Assembly: GCA_017607445.1 (NCBI GenBank)
Contig: JAEVHH010000005.1
Location: 4,221,001-4,285,000 of the forward strand
DNA from: Histoplasma ohiense
Lineage: Eukaryota > Ascomycota > Eurotiomycetes > Onygenales > Ajellomycetaceae
Direction: 5' to 3'
DNA: 64,000 nt
The position numbers and the translations under genes are program-made. Under the pieces are notes generated by a model. The model saw only the letters and a program-made list of their open reading frames with translations, was not told the origin of the DNA and ran no database searches. Below, piece after piece: positions 1-11,713 of this stretch. The number at the start of each line of letters is the position of its first letter. The first letter of the stretch is position 1.

Positions 1-1270
1 TGAAAGAATCAGACACAATCACAGTCTTCAAAACCTGCATCTCTGCAGACTCAGCTGTCATTCAGTGCTGAGATCATAGAGCATTCATCTCTGCTCTGCT
101 CTGAGCAGACAGCATCATCAGATGAGATGCATTCAATCATTTAACTAAATGATGAAAGTGACTTTTGTGGCTGGCCATGTCCTCCCCAGCCACCACCCCC
201 ATGAAGATAAATGCTCGCCTGTGCATGATGCGCCTCAGAAGAGGCATATCACACATCTAGCATCATTATCAGTATATCAACATTGCTAAGAGCAAGAATT
301 AAAGAGGATTACTCATGAGTTTGCAGGATTTCCCTGCAGAGGCACAAGCCTCACAACACTTCCAAGCATTTAACTTCAATGCACATCAGAAGTTGACATC
401 TCTCAGCTTGGGGGCACAACATTCACATGAAATCCGACTGTTGTGTGTCACATGATTAGAGCTAAACTTAGAGCAATATAACAAGTGAACAGCAAATGGC
501 ACTATATGGAAATGAGCTAGTGGCGCATGTGACCACACTAATAACACCACTGGCAAGGAACACCAGCAATAATATGCAATAAGCACCCAAGAAACAACTT
601 ACTTAAAATTGAAATAATCAAGAAAGCTCATTTCAATATAAAAAAGAGGGGAGGGAGAACAATGATATAAAAAATTTAAAAATTTTTGGAAACAAGAAAT
701 CACAGCAGAAGAGGCAAAAAGTTTTGATGATGATCAAGTTAAAAGAGAAGAGAAATCTTCAAGAAGAAAGAAATTCTTTTTGCTTCTCTGCATGCAACCT
801 CTGACAACCAAAGAATCCGCCAATTCCACCTCATTAGAAAATTGATAACAACATGCATACAAGCTATCTAGAGGACGCGATCAATATACTGCTATCAACA
901 AGCAGAACTTACAATACAGAAATGCAATTATCTACTAGCAAGCAATCTATACAATCACTGAGAGCAGCTCTTATAAAAAAGAGGGGCAATTGTAATGCAC
1001 TTGTTTATTATTTCCTTATTATCTTTGCTTATTCTTACCTCTTTCCATTATACTCTCACTACCACTATTTCTATATGTATATATATATTGATGTATGTAT
1101 TTCGCACATCTTCTTTCTCTTTCTTTTCTTCCTTAGCAATTAGCTACACTACGCTACGTTACACTACTATACTATATTGCTTTACAATATATTACTATTA
1201 TCTCCGCTACGCTATAAACTATCTTCTACTGTTACCCTTCACACTGTCACTACACCTCACAGAATGCCTT
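1..1270. other. Unassigned AT-rich flank
   Basis: I could not assign this stretch. Positions 1-140 have the CTGCAGACT/CAGCAGA-like, CpG-free texture of the decayed LINE at the right end of the window, so they may be the tail of another decayed element. A perfect 8-bp hairpin lies at 167-174/186-193 (GTGGCTGG with CCAGCCAC). A TATA-like string, TATAAAAAAGAGGGG, occurs twice, near 638 and near 974. From about 976 to 1270 the sequence is pyrimidine-rich and keeps several CpGs. It could hold parts of one or two LTRs, because TG and CA ends can be drawn at 991 and 1264, but no partner copy in this window supports that. An open frame at 853-1143 (96 codons) resembles nothing I recognise. Confidence 0.4.
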
Positions 1271-2083
1271 CTTCTTCTCAACAAGTTTGCAGAAGAGCTC
1301 TCAATCTATCTAGTCTGGAAATGAAAGACAAAAGCTAAGCTCAAAGAAGATGAATCTGTGATAGACTCTCTGCTCTTGCAAGTCTGCTATGTTCATAGTC
1401 AGCTAGAAGGAGATGCTCTAGTGAAATTTCAACCCTGAATTGAGTCATGCATGCATGAAATGTGTACCTCTGAAGAAGTCTTTCACCAACTGAATGTTCT
1501 ATTCTTGAACTCTACACTGCAAGCACATGTGATGCAGTGGCTAAACAGGAATTGTCAGTGGAATACTTCTCTAGTGAACTATCTGTCTGATTTCAATAGC
1601 AAGATCTGTGAAGCAGAAGAACAGAACTGAGACAATGCTGTGAAAATTAATCTTCTGAATCAGTACATCAGCTTCAAACTGCTTAAGCTCTGCATCTTGC
1701 ATCTTATGCTCTCACATTATCACAACTACTGCATCCACTTGTGTCAACTCAACAACAACCTCACGTGTTTCAACACTGTACAAGAAAGTCATAACAATTG
1801 CAGGCAGAACTTTACATCTACCACTGCTTTGACTACATCAACCACCTCCACAGATGTCATGGATTGGATCTCTCATGTGAATGTGAGATGGCTAAGAATA
1901 TCTGGTCTCTCTGAATGAGAAGTTACTGATCAAATCATCTGAGAAGTTTGCATCTGTTGCAATAGACTGAGGCATTTTGCAAGCCAGTGCATCAATACAG
2001 TGGTTTCAGCTTCTACACCATGTGTGAATGCAACTACATCTACAAATGAACAAGAATAGAGAAACAAAGAGCTCTCATTCTAA
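1271..2083 (+). pseudogene. A1 gag, 5'-truncated and decayed
   Basis: Gag would form the nucleocapsid-like particle. The remaining frame can be followed through TGA stops from a segment near 1275 that matches residues well inside the A7 gag. A CCHC zinc knuckle (C-x2-C-x4-H-x4-C, beginning CICC and ending near ASQC) lies at about 1950-1990. A stretch rich in Thr and Ser precedes the knuckle at about 1810-1860. The start codon region present in A5 (13230) and A7 (55268) is absent here. The gene is certainly inactive. Confidence 0.75.
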
Positions 2084-2142
2084 AATGCAGATGAGAGCTT
2101 AAGAAGCAAGAAGTGAGCTGAAGATTTGAACAGAAAATACAA

Positions 2143-5100
2143 ATGAACACAATCATGATCTCTGCCATTGTAAATAGTCTAGTCAATGTACAAGCAATGG
2201 TAGACAGTGGTTTCCTTCACTACACTCTTATAAACACTCAGTTGATTGAAAAGCATAAGCTTCAGTGTATCCTCTTTTCTGAACTGTGTAAGCTCAGTGG
2301 ATTCAATGGCCTCAGAGGATCTGCCTCCTACAATATGATAAAGTTCAACATCAATGTAGAAGGACATGAAAAAAGAAATGTTTACACATATGAAGTGCAA
2401 GATCTTGAGTACAACTTAATACTCAGTCTGTCATGGCTTACAGAATTTGGAACTCTGATAGATGCATACAACTGTTGCTTAATCTTCTCAGAAGGCAACT
2501 GCATTTATGAAAAGGATATTGACAGAACCACTGACTTCACTCAGGTATCAGTGAAAGCATTCAAGCTACTAATCCATCAAGCATGCAAGAAGAAGAATGT
2601 CCAAGTGTTTGCTGCTAGTATGATGGATATCAAGAAAGTGTTAGAAAAGCTAGAACTCAAGAATCCCAAAAAACTGCACAAAGAACTACTCAAATCATAC
2701 AAGAACTTTGCAGATGTATTCAATAAAAAGAAAGCTGAAAAGCTTCTCTCTCATTGAGAATGTGGCATAGATCATATGATTGAACTCATCAAGAAAAACA
2801 GTAAGAACTCACAACCACTCTGAGATTCTCTCTATAGTATATTACACAATGAACTCTTTGTTCTATGAAAAACACTCAACAGATTACTAGACAAAGACTT
2901 CATTTGTGTTAGCAACTCATCTGCTGCAGCATCTGTACTGTTTGTGAAGAAACCAGGAGAAGACTTATGATTCTGTGTCAACTATTGAGAGCTCAATAAG
3001 ATTACACAGAAGAACCAATATCCCCTCCCACTCATCAATGAAACACTTGAATGAATAGAAAAAGCAAAATGATTTACAAAACTTGACATCTCTGCAGCCT
3101 TCTACAAGATAAGGATTAATGAAGGTGATGAATGGCTAACTGTCTTTCATACATGTTATGGATTATATGAATGGACAGTGATCCTCTTTGAATTAGTGAA
3201 TGCTCTGAGTATGTTTCAGAAATACATTAACTGGGCTCTATGAGACCTGCTCAATGAGATTGCCTCAGTGTACATGGACAATATCTTGATCTTCACTGAT
3301 GGATTGCTCACTGAGTACTGTAAGCACATATGACAAGTGCTTGACTGCCTACAAAAAGCTGAACTGCAAGTAGACATTGACAAATGTGACTTTGAGACCA
3401 AGTCTATGATCTATCTAGGATTCATCATCAAAGCTGAAGAGGATGTACACATGGATTCTAAGAAGGTGGAAGCAATTCTCAACTGAGAGACATCAGTCTC
3501 AGTAAAAGAGACTAGAAGCTTTCTAGAATTCATCAACTTCTACTGAAGATTCATCAAAGACTTCTCTGATATTGTATGACCACTGACAGATCTGACCTGG
3601 AAAGATGCTGTATTTCAATGAACTGATGAAGTGGATGCAGCATTCAAAAAGCTGAAGTGTATGTTCACAAGCATTCCAATGCTGCAATCATTCAATTCAG
3701 ATAAGCATATGATTCTTGAAACAGACATCTCAGATTATGTAGTAGATGGAGTACTAATGCAATATGATAACAAAGATGTTCTACAACCTTGTGTCTTCAC
3801 CTTGAAGAAGATGTCACCCACTGAATGCAACTACAAGATCTACAACAAGAAGCTTCTAGTGATCATACAATGTTTTGAAGAATGAAAGTCTGAACTCATG
3901 AGTGTTGAGAGATTTGAGATTGTTATCAATCATAAGAATCTGAAATATTCCACAATCACTCATAAGCTCACTGAGAGGCATATGTGCTGGTCATTGTTTC
4001 TTAGCCAATTCTCATTCATAATTCACTACTGATCAGAAGTAGAGAACACTCTTGTGAATGTTCTATTCTACTGAGAATAAGATATACCATCTGATGATCT
4101 GAATGACAGATGGAAACACCAAGAGCATCAGTTAATCAACTCTGTGATCATAGAAAGTCTCACACAGTCAGATGAACTCTGTATACACATTAACCAATTC
4201 TGTACTCAATACCCCTTGCTTGAAGAGCAATGGAGACAAGCAACAGAGACAGATGAATTTTGGCAACAAGCTGTTGAAGCTGTACAAAGCAGAGCACCTT
4301 GATTCTCTGCAGATGTATACCCAAAAATGAACATCTTGGCATACTCAATCAGTGATGATGGATGCCTACACTTCTGAGACAGATGATGGGTCCCTGATTC
4401 AGAACCTCTACAAACATGAATCATGCAGAAGATCCACAACTCATCAATGACTAAGCACTCAGACTGTGAGATTATGTACAGCATTGTAGCCCAAGACTTC
4501 TACTGGCTGGACATGTCAAAGAATGTACATCAGTTTGTACACAATTGCAATCACTGTGGCTTGGTAACAGCATGGCATGAATGATGAAAAGAGATGTTGA
4601 AATCTCTGTCTATCTCTGAATGAATCTGATATGATATAGCAATTGACTTTGCAGTTTCTCTATCTGAGAGTGAAGGTTCTATGAACATTCTAGTCATTGT
4701 TGATTGTTTCAGCAAGGGTGTAATACTGCAATTCTGTGACAGAATGGATGCTGAAGTAGTTGCAGATGTCTTTGTTCAGAGTCTGTTCTATTGTATACAC
4801 AGTCTGCTTTCATCCATTGTATCAGATAGAGACAGTCAATTCATCAGTGCACTCTGAATCTGCATATGCCAGCTGCTAAGAATTGAATGAAAATTGTCAA
4901 CAGCATACCACTCAGAGATCAATGAAGCCACAGAGAGAATGATACAAACAGTAAAGAATATTTTTCATAAATTCTGCAATTACACACAAGACAACTGAAG
5001 CCATCTGCTACCACACATTGAAATTGCAATCAACAGCTGAGACTCTGTCACAACAAACATAAGCTCATTCTTTCTTCTGTATGAATATAATTTAGAAGTT

Positions 5101-5715
5101 CTAGACTTCTCTGAGAATCTCTGAGAAACCATGTACATCCACAGTTCCATACAAGTGGCAGATAACATTGTGAGCAAGCTTAAGAAAGTCTGTGAATGAG
5201 CAGAAACTTCCATGATCAGTGCTCAGCAAGATTATGAAGATCAAATGAACATCAGAAGAAGTTCTGCAATCTGATACTATGTAGAAGACAAGATCTGATT
5301 AGATCTCAAGAACATAAAAACAGACTGCTTCTTGTGTACACTGAATTACTGTCACATCAAATATACTGTGACAGAGATGCTAGACACACACAATTATTGA
5401 CTTGACACTCTGTCAGACATTCATAACATCTTTCACACAAACCTGCTCCAATCCACAGCTGAGGATCCATTCCCTTCACAGAGAACCTCCAACTGACAGC
5501 CATCTGTCATCATAGAAGAAGATAATGAACTTGAATGAGAGATCAAAGCAATTCTTGATGATAGAACCAACCACCACCACTGTGAATACCTTGTCAAATG
5601 AGTAGGATACAATCATCCAACCTGGGAACCTGCATCTGCCTTGGAGGATACCACCGCTCTCGATGTCTATGAGTCATTGCTCATCTCAGTAGGGGGGGAT
5701 AATGTGATGGATTAG
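2143..5715 (+). pseudogene. A1 pol (PR-RT-RH-IN-chromodomain)
   Basis: This is the polyprotein that matures particles, copies RNA and integrates cDNA. The aspartic protease motif D-S-G sits at 2203-2211 and is intact; an LSLSWL-like second protease motif follows at about 2430. RT follows at about 2860-3560. Its catalytic box at 3271-3282 reads Y-M-D-N where Y-M-D-D is expected. RNase H is at about 3630-4080. Integrase shows H-x3-H...C-x2-C (about 4430-4560) and D, D, E catalytic positions up to about 4930. A chromodomain at about 5530-5660 ends with T-W-E-P. Its conserved K-W has become K-stop (TGA at 5599-5601; copy A7 has TGG). The stop codon TAG (5713-5715) lies inside the LTR. Many TGA stops make it dead. 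Confidence 0.85.
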
Positions 5716-6096
5716 CATCTGTTAGTAGTTAACTTACACAATCAACCCCTTCTGTCTCACATTCCATATTTGTGTACATCTACTCATCTCTGTTATTGTG
5801 CTCTGTACTTGTATAGTCTCTAACAATTCTTCTGTGTAACCCCTTCTGCCTCACACTCTGCACTTGCATAGTTCTAACAATTCTTTTGTGTAACCCTCAA
5901 CATTCTTTCACTCTGTACTTCACTCCATGCTCCACTGTGGGGTGGCTTCTGATATTCTTTCACTCTGATCTCCTCTCTATAAGAACCCCCTTTGTACAAC
6001 CTTTTCTTCTGATCTCTTTTCTCTTTCTTTTCTTAATCAATTCGTAATCTGTATTTAGAATAGTGCTAGATCATTAATCGAAGTACGCCTGTTACA
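5703..6096 (+). repeat. A1 3' LTR (394 bp)
   Basis: The LTR has TGTGAT...GTTACA ends. It is preceded by a G-rich polypurine tract, AGTAGGGGGGGATAA, that ends at 5702. A TATA box (TATAAG) starts at 5978. The string AATCAATTCGTAAT at 6035-6048 is the exact complement of the ancestral primer-binding site inferred for the family. Two copies of a 54-64-bp internal repeat containing ATTCTTCTGTGTA lie at about 5826-5935. It is shorter than the A5 LTRs because it has fewer of those repeats. Confidence 0.9.
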
Positions 6097-7823
6097 GAGA
6101 TATATGCATTGATCATTGTTTCTTAACTGTTTTTCATTCACAATTCATTATCAATCTGAAGTAGAAAACACTCTTGCAGATGCTTTGTTTCATCAAGAAC
6201 AAGATATATCATCTGATGATTTGAATAACAGATGAAAACATCAAGAGCATCAGTTAATCAACTCTGCAATTATAAGAAGTTCTACACAATCAGATAAATC
6301 TCATATACATGTCAATCAGTTCTGAGTTCAAGAACCCTCATTTGAAGAACAATGAAAGCTAATGACAGAAGCAGATGAATTCTGACAACAAATCATCAAA
6401 GCTGTATAAAGCAGAGCATCTCAATTCCTCACAGATGTACATTCAAGAACAGATATCTCAGCATATTTGATCAATAATAACAACTGCTTACACTTTTGAG
6501 ATAGACAATGAGTTCTCAATTCAGAATCTCTACAAACACAGATCATGCAAGAAATTTATGACTCATTGATGATCAAACACTCAGAATACAAAATTATATA
6601 CAACACCATTGTCTGAAAATTCTACTGATCAGATATATCAAAAGATATACATCAGTTCATACACAACTGTGATCACTGCAGCTCAGTGACAGTATGATAT
6701 GAATGTTAAAAGAGATACTGAAGTCTCTATCTATTCTCAACTGAATTTGATATGATATAGCTATTGATTTTGCAGTTTTCTTGTCTGAAAGCAGAGATTC
6801 TACAAACATTCTAGTCATTGTCAACTGACTCAGCAAGAGTGTAATACTACAGCTCTGTGACAAGATGAACACTGAAGTAGTTGCAGATATCTTTGTCAGA
6901 AACTCATTCTATCATATATATAATCTGTCTTCATTCATTGTGTCAGATAAAGACAGTCAATTTGCCAGCACACTCTGAGTTCATATATATCAATTACTAA
7001 GAATTGAACAAAAGTTATCAACAGTGTATCACTCAGAGACTGATGAAGCTACTGAGAGAATGATACAAATAGTAAAGAACATTCTTCATAAATTCTGCAA
7101 TTACACACAAGACAACTGAAGCAATCTGCTGTCACACACTGAGATTGTGATTAACAGTTGAGATTCTATTATGACAGATGTAAGCTCATTCTTTCTTCTA
7201 TATGAATACAACTTAGAGATTCTGAACTTTCTCAAAACTCTCTGAGAAACCACATACATCTGCAGCTTCATACAGACAGCAGAGAATATTGTGAGCAAGC
7301 TGAAGAAAGTCTGAAAATGAACAGAAGCTTCAATGATCAGTATTCAGTAAGATTACAAGAATCAAACAAACATCAGAAGAAGTTCTACAATTCAATATTA
7401 TGTAAAAGACAAAGTCTAACTAAATCTCAAGAACATAAGAACAGATCACTTCTCACATATACTAGATTATCATCACATCAAGTATACAGTGAAGAAAGTG
7501 CTAGACACACACAATTATCAACTCAACACTTCATCTGACATCCACAACATCTTTCATACAAACCTGCTTCAATCCACAGCCAAGGATTCATTCCCCTCAC
7601 AGAGAACCTTCAATTGACAGCCACTCACCATTATAGAAGAAGATAACAAACTCAAGTGGGAAATCAAAGCAATTCTTGATGATAGAATCAACCACCACCA
7701 CCACAAATACCTCATCAAATGAATAGAATACAATCATTCAATCTGGGAACCTGCATCTGTCTTAGAGAACATCACCACCCTCGACATCTATGAGTCCTCA
7801 CTCACCCCAGTAGAGGGGGATAA
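6097..7823 (+). pseudogene. A2 pol 3' half (RH end, IN, chromodomain)
   Basis: This is the second family A copy. It begins abruptly after the A1 LTR, in the segment between RNase H and integrase, and runs to the polypurine tract at about 7811-7823. It holds the integrase HHCC region (about 6540-6690), the catalytic core with a recognisable S-D-K-D-S-Q-F stretch near 6945, and a chromodomain at about 7650-7790 ending near I-W-E-P-A. It is more decayed than A1: CGA and TGG codons are TGA, and several ATG and CAA positions show added transitions. Confidence 0.8.
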
Positions 7824-8273
7824 TATGACAGGTTAGCACTTATTAGCAATTAACTTATACAATCAACTTCTGTCATTGCAATCTCACATAATTCTCAATG
7901 TTCTTCCACTCCATGCTCTGCACTCATGTAGTCTCTAACAATTCTTTCATATAGCTCTCAATGATTCTTTCACCCCACACTTCATATTTGTGTAGTCTCT
8001 AATGATTCTTTCATATAGCTCTCAATGATTCTTTCATCTCATGCTCTGTGCTTGCATAGTTTCTAACAATTCTTTCATATAGCTCTTAACATTCTTTCAC
8101 TTCATGCTTCACTGTGAAGTGGCCTCTGATATTATTCCACTCTGAACTTCCTTCTATAAGAACCCTCTTCATATGACCTTTTCTTCTGATTTCTTTTCTC
8201 TTTCTTTCCTTAATCAATTCATAATCTGTAATTAGAATAGTACCAAATTGTTAATCGAAGTACACCCGTTACA
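7824..8273 (+). repeat. A2 3' LTR (about 450 bp)
   Basis: The LTR starts as TATGACAGG, where its sisters have TGTGATGG, so the terminal TG itself was lost by a transition. It ends CCCGTTACA. It carries about three copies of the internal repeat (ATTCTTTCATATAG core) at about 7930-8090 and a TATAAG box at about 8155. The sequence that follows at 8274 is a family A fragment in the opposite orientation, so the element border is sharp. Confidence 0.8.
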
Positions 8274-8811
8274 TTCTATCTATTTGAGTGTTTTGTTGAT
8301 GAGTGGAAGAGAGTATCAGTTCTTCTATATATATAATCTTATTGAGTTCTTAATAGTCAATGCAGAATCATAAGTCTTCTTCTGATTTCTTTGCAAATAG
8401 TACAGATACTGCAGTGAATGAGTTGTTAAGATAAATAAAGTCTTTGTTCAGTAATCTGTTGAGCATTTTTTATAGAATAAGAAGCTCATTGTGTAATATG
8501 CTGTAGAGAGAATTTCAGAGTAATTGCAGATTCTTATCATTCTTCTTGATAAGTTCAATTGTATGATCTATACTGAGTTCTTGATGAGAGGGAAGCTTTT
8601 CAGCTTCTTTTTCATTGAATACATCTGTGAAGTCTTTGTAGTACAATTCAGATAGTTTCTTGTATGATTTCTTGAGATTCTTGAGTTCTAGCTTTTCTAA
8701 TGCTTTTTTGATATCTATTATACTAGCAGTGAACACTTGAACATTCTTCTTCTCATGTGCTTGACAGATTAGTAGTTTGAATGCTTCTGCTGATATCTGA
8801 GTGAGATCAGT
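8274..8811 (-). pseudogene. A3 PR-RT fragment
   Basis: This minus-strand family A segment runs from the RT start region on the left to the end of protease on the right. The clearest open frame is 8736-8515, which matches the protease-RT linker of A5 (a K-K-x-L-E-K-L-E-L-K stretch). It joins directly to an LTR at about 8811, so leader, gag and the first part of protease have been deleted. Confidence 0.75.
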
Positions 8812-9249
8812 ACTATTCTAAATACAGATTATGAATTCATTAAGAAAAGAAAGAGAAAAAAGATCAGAAGAAAAGATCATACAAAGAGAATTCTTATAAA
8901 GAGAAGTTCAGAATGAAAGAATATCAGAAACTGCTTCACAGTGAAATGTGGAGTGAAAGAATGTTAAGAGCTACACAAAAGAATTGTTAGAAACTACACA
9001 AGCATGAAGTGTGAGACAGAAGAATCATTGAGAGCTACATGAAAGAATTGTTAGAAACTACATGAGCATGAAGCACAGAGTGAAAGAACATTAAAAGCTA
9101 TGCAGAAGAATTGTTACAGACTATATGAGCACAGAGCACAGAGTGGAAGAACATCAAGGGTTATGCAAGGTCACAATGACAGAAACAAGTGAATGTAGAA
9201 GAGGAGTTGATTGTGTAAGTTAATTATTAATAAGTGCTAACCCGTCACA
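8812..9249 (-). repeat. A3 LTR, lacking its U5 end
   Basis: This is a family A LTR read on the minus strand, with TGTGACGGGTTAGC at 9249 and polypurine-like repeats inside. The last ~35 bp (the GATCGTTAATCGAAGTAC... end seen in A1 and A5) are missing, because the deletion that removed leader and gag cut into it. In this orientation it would be the 5' LTR of the A3 fragment on its left. Confidence 0.75.
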
Positions 9250-9691
9250 CAAGCTTTGTAAATCATTTTGCTTTTACTATTTGTTTGAGTGTTTCATTGA
9301 TGAGTGGAAGAGGGTATTGATTCTTCCACATAATCTTATTGAGTTCTTGATAGTTGATGCAGAATCATAAGTCTTCTTCTGATTTCTTCATAAACAGTAC
9401 AGATGCTGCAGCAGATGAGTTGTTAATATGAATAAAGTCTTTATTCAGTAATCTGTTGAGTGTTTTTTGTAGAATGAGAAGCTCATTGTGTGATATACTG
9501 TAGAGAGAATCTCAGAGTGATTGCAGATTTTTATTATTCTTCTTGATGAGTTCAATTGTATGATCTATACTGTATTCTCAGTGAGAGAGAAGCTTTTCAG
9601 CTTCTTTTTCATTGAATATATCTGTGAAGTTTTTGTACACTTTAGATAGTTTTTTGTATAATTTCTTGAGATTCTTAAGTTCTAGCTTTTC
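9250..9691 (-). pseudogene. A3b RT-PR fragment
   Basis: This is a further minus-strand family A piece. It starts within RT (AAGCTTTGTAAATCATTTTG, also seen in A7 near 45254) and ends in the protease-RT linker, where A4 begins. It covers the same region as 8274-8811, so the two are different copies and not one split copy. No start, zinc knuckle or catalytic box is present. Confidence 0.7.
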
Positions 9692-10099
9692 TGTGACAGG
9701 TTAGCACTCATTAATAATTAACTTATGCAATCAACTCCTCTTCTGCATCCACTTGTTTCTGATCATTGTGATCTCATGTAACCCTCGATGTTCTTCCACT
9801 CCATGCTCTGCACTCATATAGTCTCTAACAATTCTTTCATATAGTTCTCAATGATTCTTTCACTTCATATTTCATACTCATGTAGCTTCTAATAATTCTT
9901 TCATATAGCTCTTAATATTCTTTCACTTCACACTTTACTGTGAAGTGACTTCTGATATTCTTTCATCTCAAACTTCTCTTTATAAAAACCCTCTTTGTAT
10001 GATCTTTTCTTCTGATTTCTTTTCTCTTTCTTTTCTTAATCAATTCATAATCTGTAATTAGAATAGTATCAAATTGTCAATTGAAGTATATCTGTTACA
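9692..10099 (+). repeat. A4 5' LTR (408 bp)
   Basis: The LTR has TGTGACAGG...CTGTTACA ends. It carries a TATAAAAACC box near 9980. The segment AATCAATTCATAAT (10038-10051) is the decayed form of the self-complementary site that is CG-containing in A1 and A7. It is joined directly to the leader and primer site of A4. Confidence 0.85.
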
Positions 10100-10112
10100 T
10101 TACAAATTGATT
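10099..10112 (+). promoter_or_regulatory. A4 primer-binding site (self-priming type)
   Basis: ATTACAAATTGATT directly follows, and overlaps by one base, the 5' LTR. It does not begin with TGG, so it does not look like a tRNA 3'-end complement. It is the complement of AATCAATTYGTAAT inside the family's own LTR, 57 bp downstream of the TATA box in A1. That matches the arrangement known for Tf1/sushi elements, where the 5' end of the transcript primes reverse transcription. Confidence 0.6.
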
Positions 10113-10907
10113 CTTCTGCATTTAAAATCTGAGTGTCTCATTATTAATTCTTACACTCAAGTGTGTTGTTTACAGATCTGAGTGTCTAGTTGTTACAAGA
10201 GATTTCTCATAAGTCTGAGTGTTCTCATTGTTAGTTATATAGACTGTTGTGTCTAAGTGTCTGAAACTCAATCAACTGTGTTCTACAAAGAGATCTGAGT
10301 GTCTACAAACTGTAACACTGTGAATAGTATTCACAAAGAAGCTTGATAAGCTTAGCACTGCAACACTGTAAATAGTGTCTGTGAGAGAACTGAGTGTCTA
10401 TAAGTATTTCTTTTTCTTTTTTTATTACATGTTCTTAGATATTGAAATGAACTACAAGCAATTCTACAAACACCCACTGCACTCAAATACAGTGAATGAT
10501 AACTTAGATCTACAAAGCATTCTTCAGCAGCAGATACTACAGATGACTGAATTGCAACAATGACTTGCTGAGATGAACACTTCTGTGTTCACTGTTTCTT
10601 CTACACTCACATCTTATGAAAAGCTCTCAAAAGAGAAACTTTCAATTCTCAACAAATATGAGAGAGATCTAGTGCTCTATATAGTGTGGAAGTCAAACAC
10701 AAACATCAAATTGGACATTGATGGACAAGCAATAGACTTGTTATTCAATCAAGCATGGTATATTCATAGCAGATTGAATGACAACACATTAGTGAAATTT
10801 CAACTCTGAATGAGTCACTGTTAGAATAATCAGTGTACATCAGAGCTAGTTTTCTGACAACTCAACTCTCTCTTCCTCAATTCTACACTTCAAGCCAAGA
10901 CATTAGA

Positions 10908-11713
10908 TTATTATTATTATTATTATTATTCTTCAATTATAGATGTATACAGTCAGTGACTATGACATCTACCTGAAATACTTCAGGATTTTTCAAATCA
11001 AGAATATTCTAATATACAAAAACAATTTGACACATGCATTAACAGAATTCCAGCCCAGAATCAAACAACTATTCAAACTATTCAATCCAAAAATAAAATC
11101 AAAAGAATGTCAATGAGTTAGCACAACTCAACTTCAAAACAAAGGAAATAAATATTACAAAAGACAGCAGCTATTAAAAATCAACAGAAAAGAAAAAACA
11201 TTTGCAATGACTTTATCAACAAATAATGAAGCAAACTGCTTGAAACAAATGAAAATTAACAATAAACAAAGTTAAAGAAAAGATCAAAATAAAATAAACA
11301 AGAACAACTGATATAAATATCATCAAATAACACTATTCAAACAAGCTCTTGTAGCAATATTTGACTCATTTAAATATTCAATTAAAAACATATTTCCAGC
11401 TTTTGTATTGAATAGCAAATTCAAACTTAACTGATTCAGTTGAATCATTCCCTGTTGTTGGGGTGGCCCCCTAGATGCCGGGGGCCTTGGCAGATGCTAG
11501 TATGTATAAGCACCCTATACTCGACCCTCTGTAATCATCGGATCTTGCTTAGATCAGCACTAACTGCCTCACTAGGCTTGGCCCCTGGTCACGGGGGCCT
11601 TCATGGGTAAGAAGTGGCCCAAAATGGGACCTTGCCAGCGGCAGGATTCGAACCTACAGCACATCTAACAGTGCTACCTTGGGTAACAGTCTTACCAACT
11701 GCGCCACGCGGGC
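10908..11713 (-). mobile_element. SINE-like chimera: tRNA head plus LINE 3' tail
   Basis: This is an 806-bp insertion in the A4 gag, flanked by a 14-bp target duplication, GCCAAGACATTAGA (10894-10907 and 11714-11727). The undisturbed target is seen in A5 at about 13672. On the minus strand it starts exactly at the first base of a tRNA-like sequence (11713). It continues through a GC-rich body with two hairpins (11465-11471/11480-11486; and about 11579-11599). At 11443 it switches into the last ~536 bp of the L1 LINE family, including the final ORF2 codons and 3' UTR, and ends in an (AAT)n tail. It presumably borrows the LINE machinery through that shared 3' end. The head and body keep many CpGs, so this insertion is young relative to its surroundings. 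Confidence 0.85.
11634..11713 (-). ncRNA. tRNA-Leu-like head with Pol III A and B boxes
   Basis: This 80-nt segment folds broadly like a type II tRNA. The acceptor is GCCCGCG against CGCTGGC with one mismatch. The A box TGGCGCAGTTGG is at 11706-11695. A 5-bp anticodon stem encloses loop CCCAAGG (anticodon CAA, Leu, at plus 11679-11681). A variable arm has a GCAC/GTGC stem, and the T arm contains the B box GGTTCGAATCC at 11654-11644. Position 33 is C where T is expected, and the D stem is weak, so it is more likely a SINE promoter than a working tRNA. Confidence 0.7.

Larger units (their letters stand above)
1271..6096 (+). mobile_element. Ty3 chromovirus A1, lacking its 5' end
   Basis: This is a family A retrotransposon in the order gag, protease, RT, RNase H, integrase, chromodomain, 3' LTR. 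Homology to copy A7 begins abruptly near 1271-1275, inside gag, so the 5' LTR, leader and gag start are missing. All reading frames carry TGA stops, mostly at former CGA or TGG codons. The 3' LTR ends at 6096, and the next base continues inside the RNase H-integrase region of copy A2, so A1 or its ancestor was inserted there. The duplicated target on the left cannot be checked because the left end is lost. Confidence 0.85.

Noticed and set aside
10908..10930. An independent ATT microsatellite, also at 21743-21758 and 44217-44237.
   Set aside because: All three are the 3' tails of LINE-family copies.
11634..11713. A functional tRNA-Leu gene.
   Set aside because: It begins exactly at the target duplication, continues into a LINE tail, has C at position 33, a weak D stem and an acceptor mismatch. 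A SINE head fits better.
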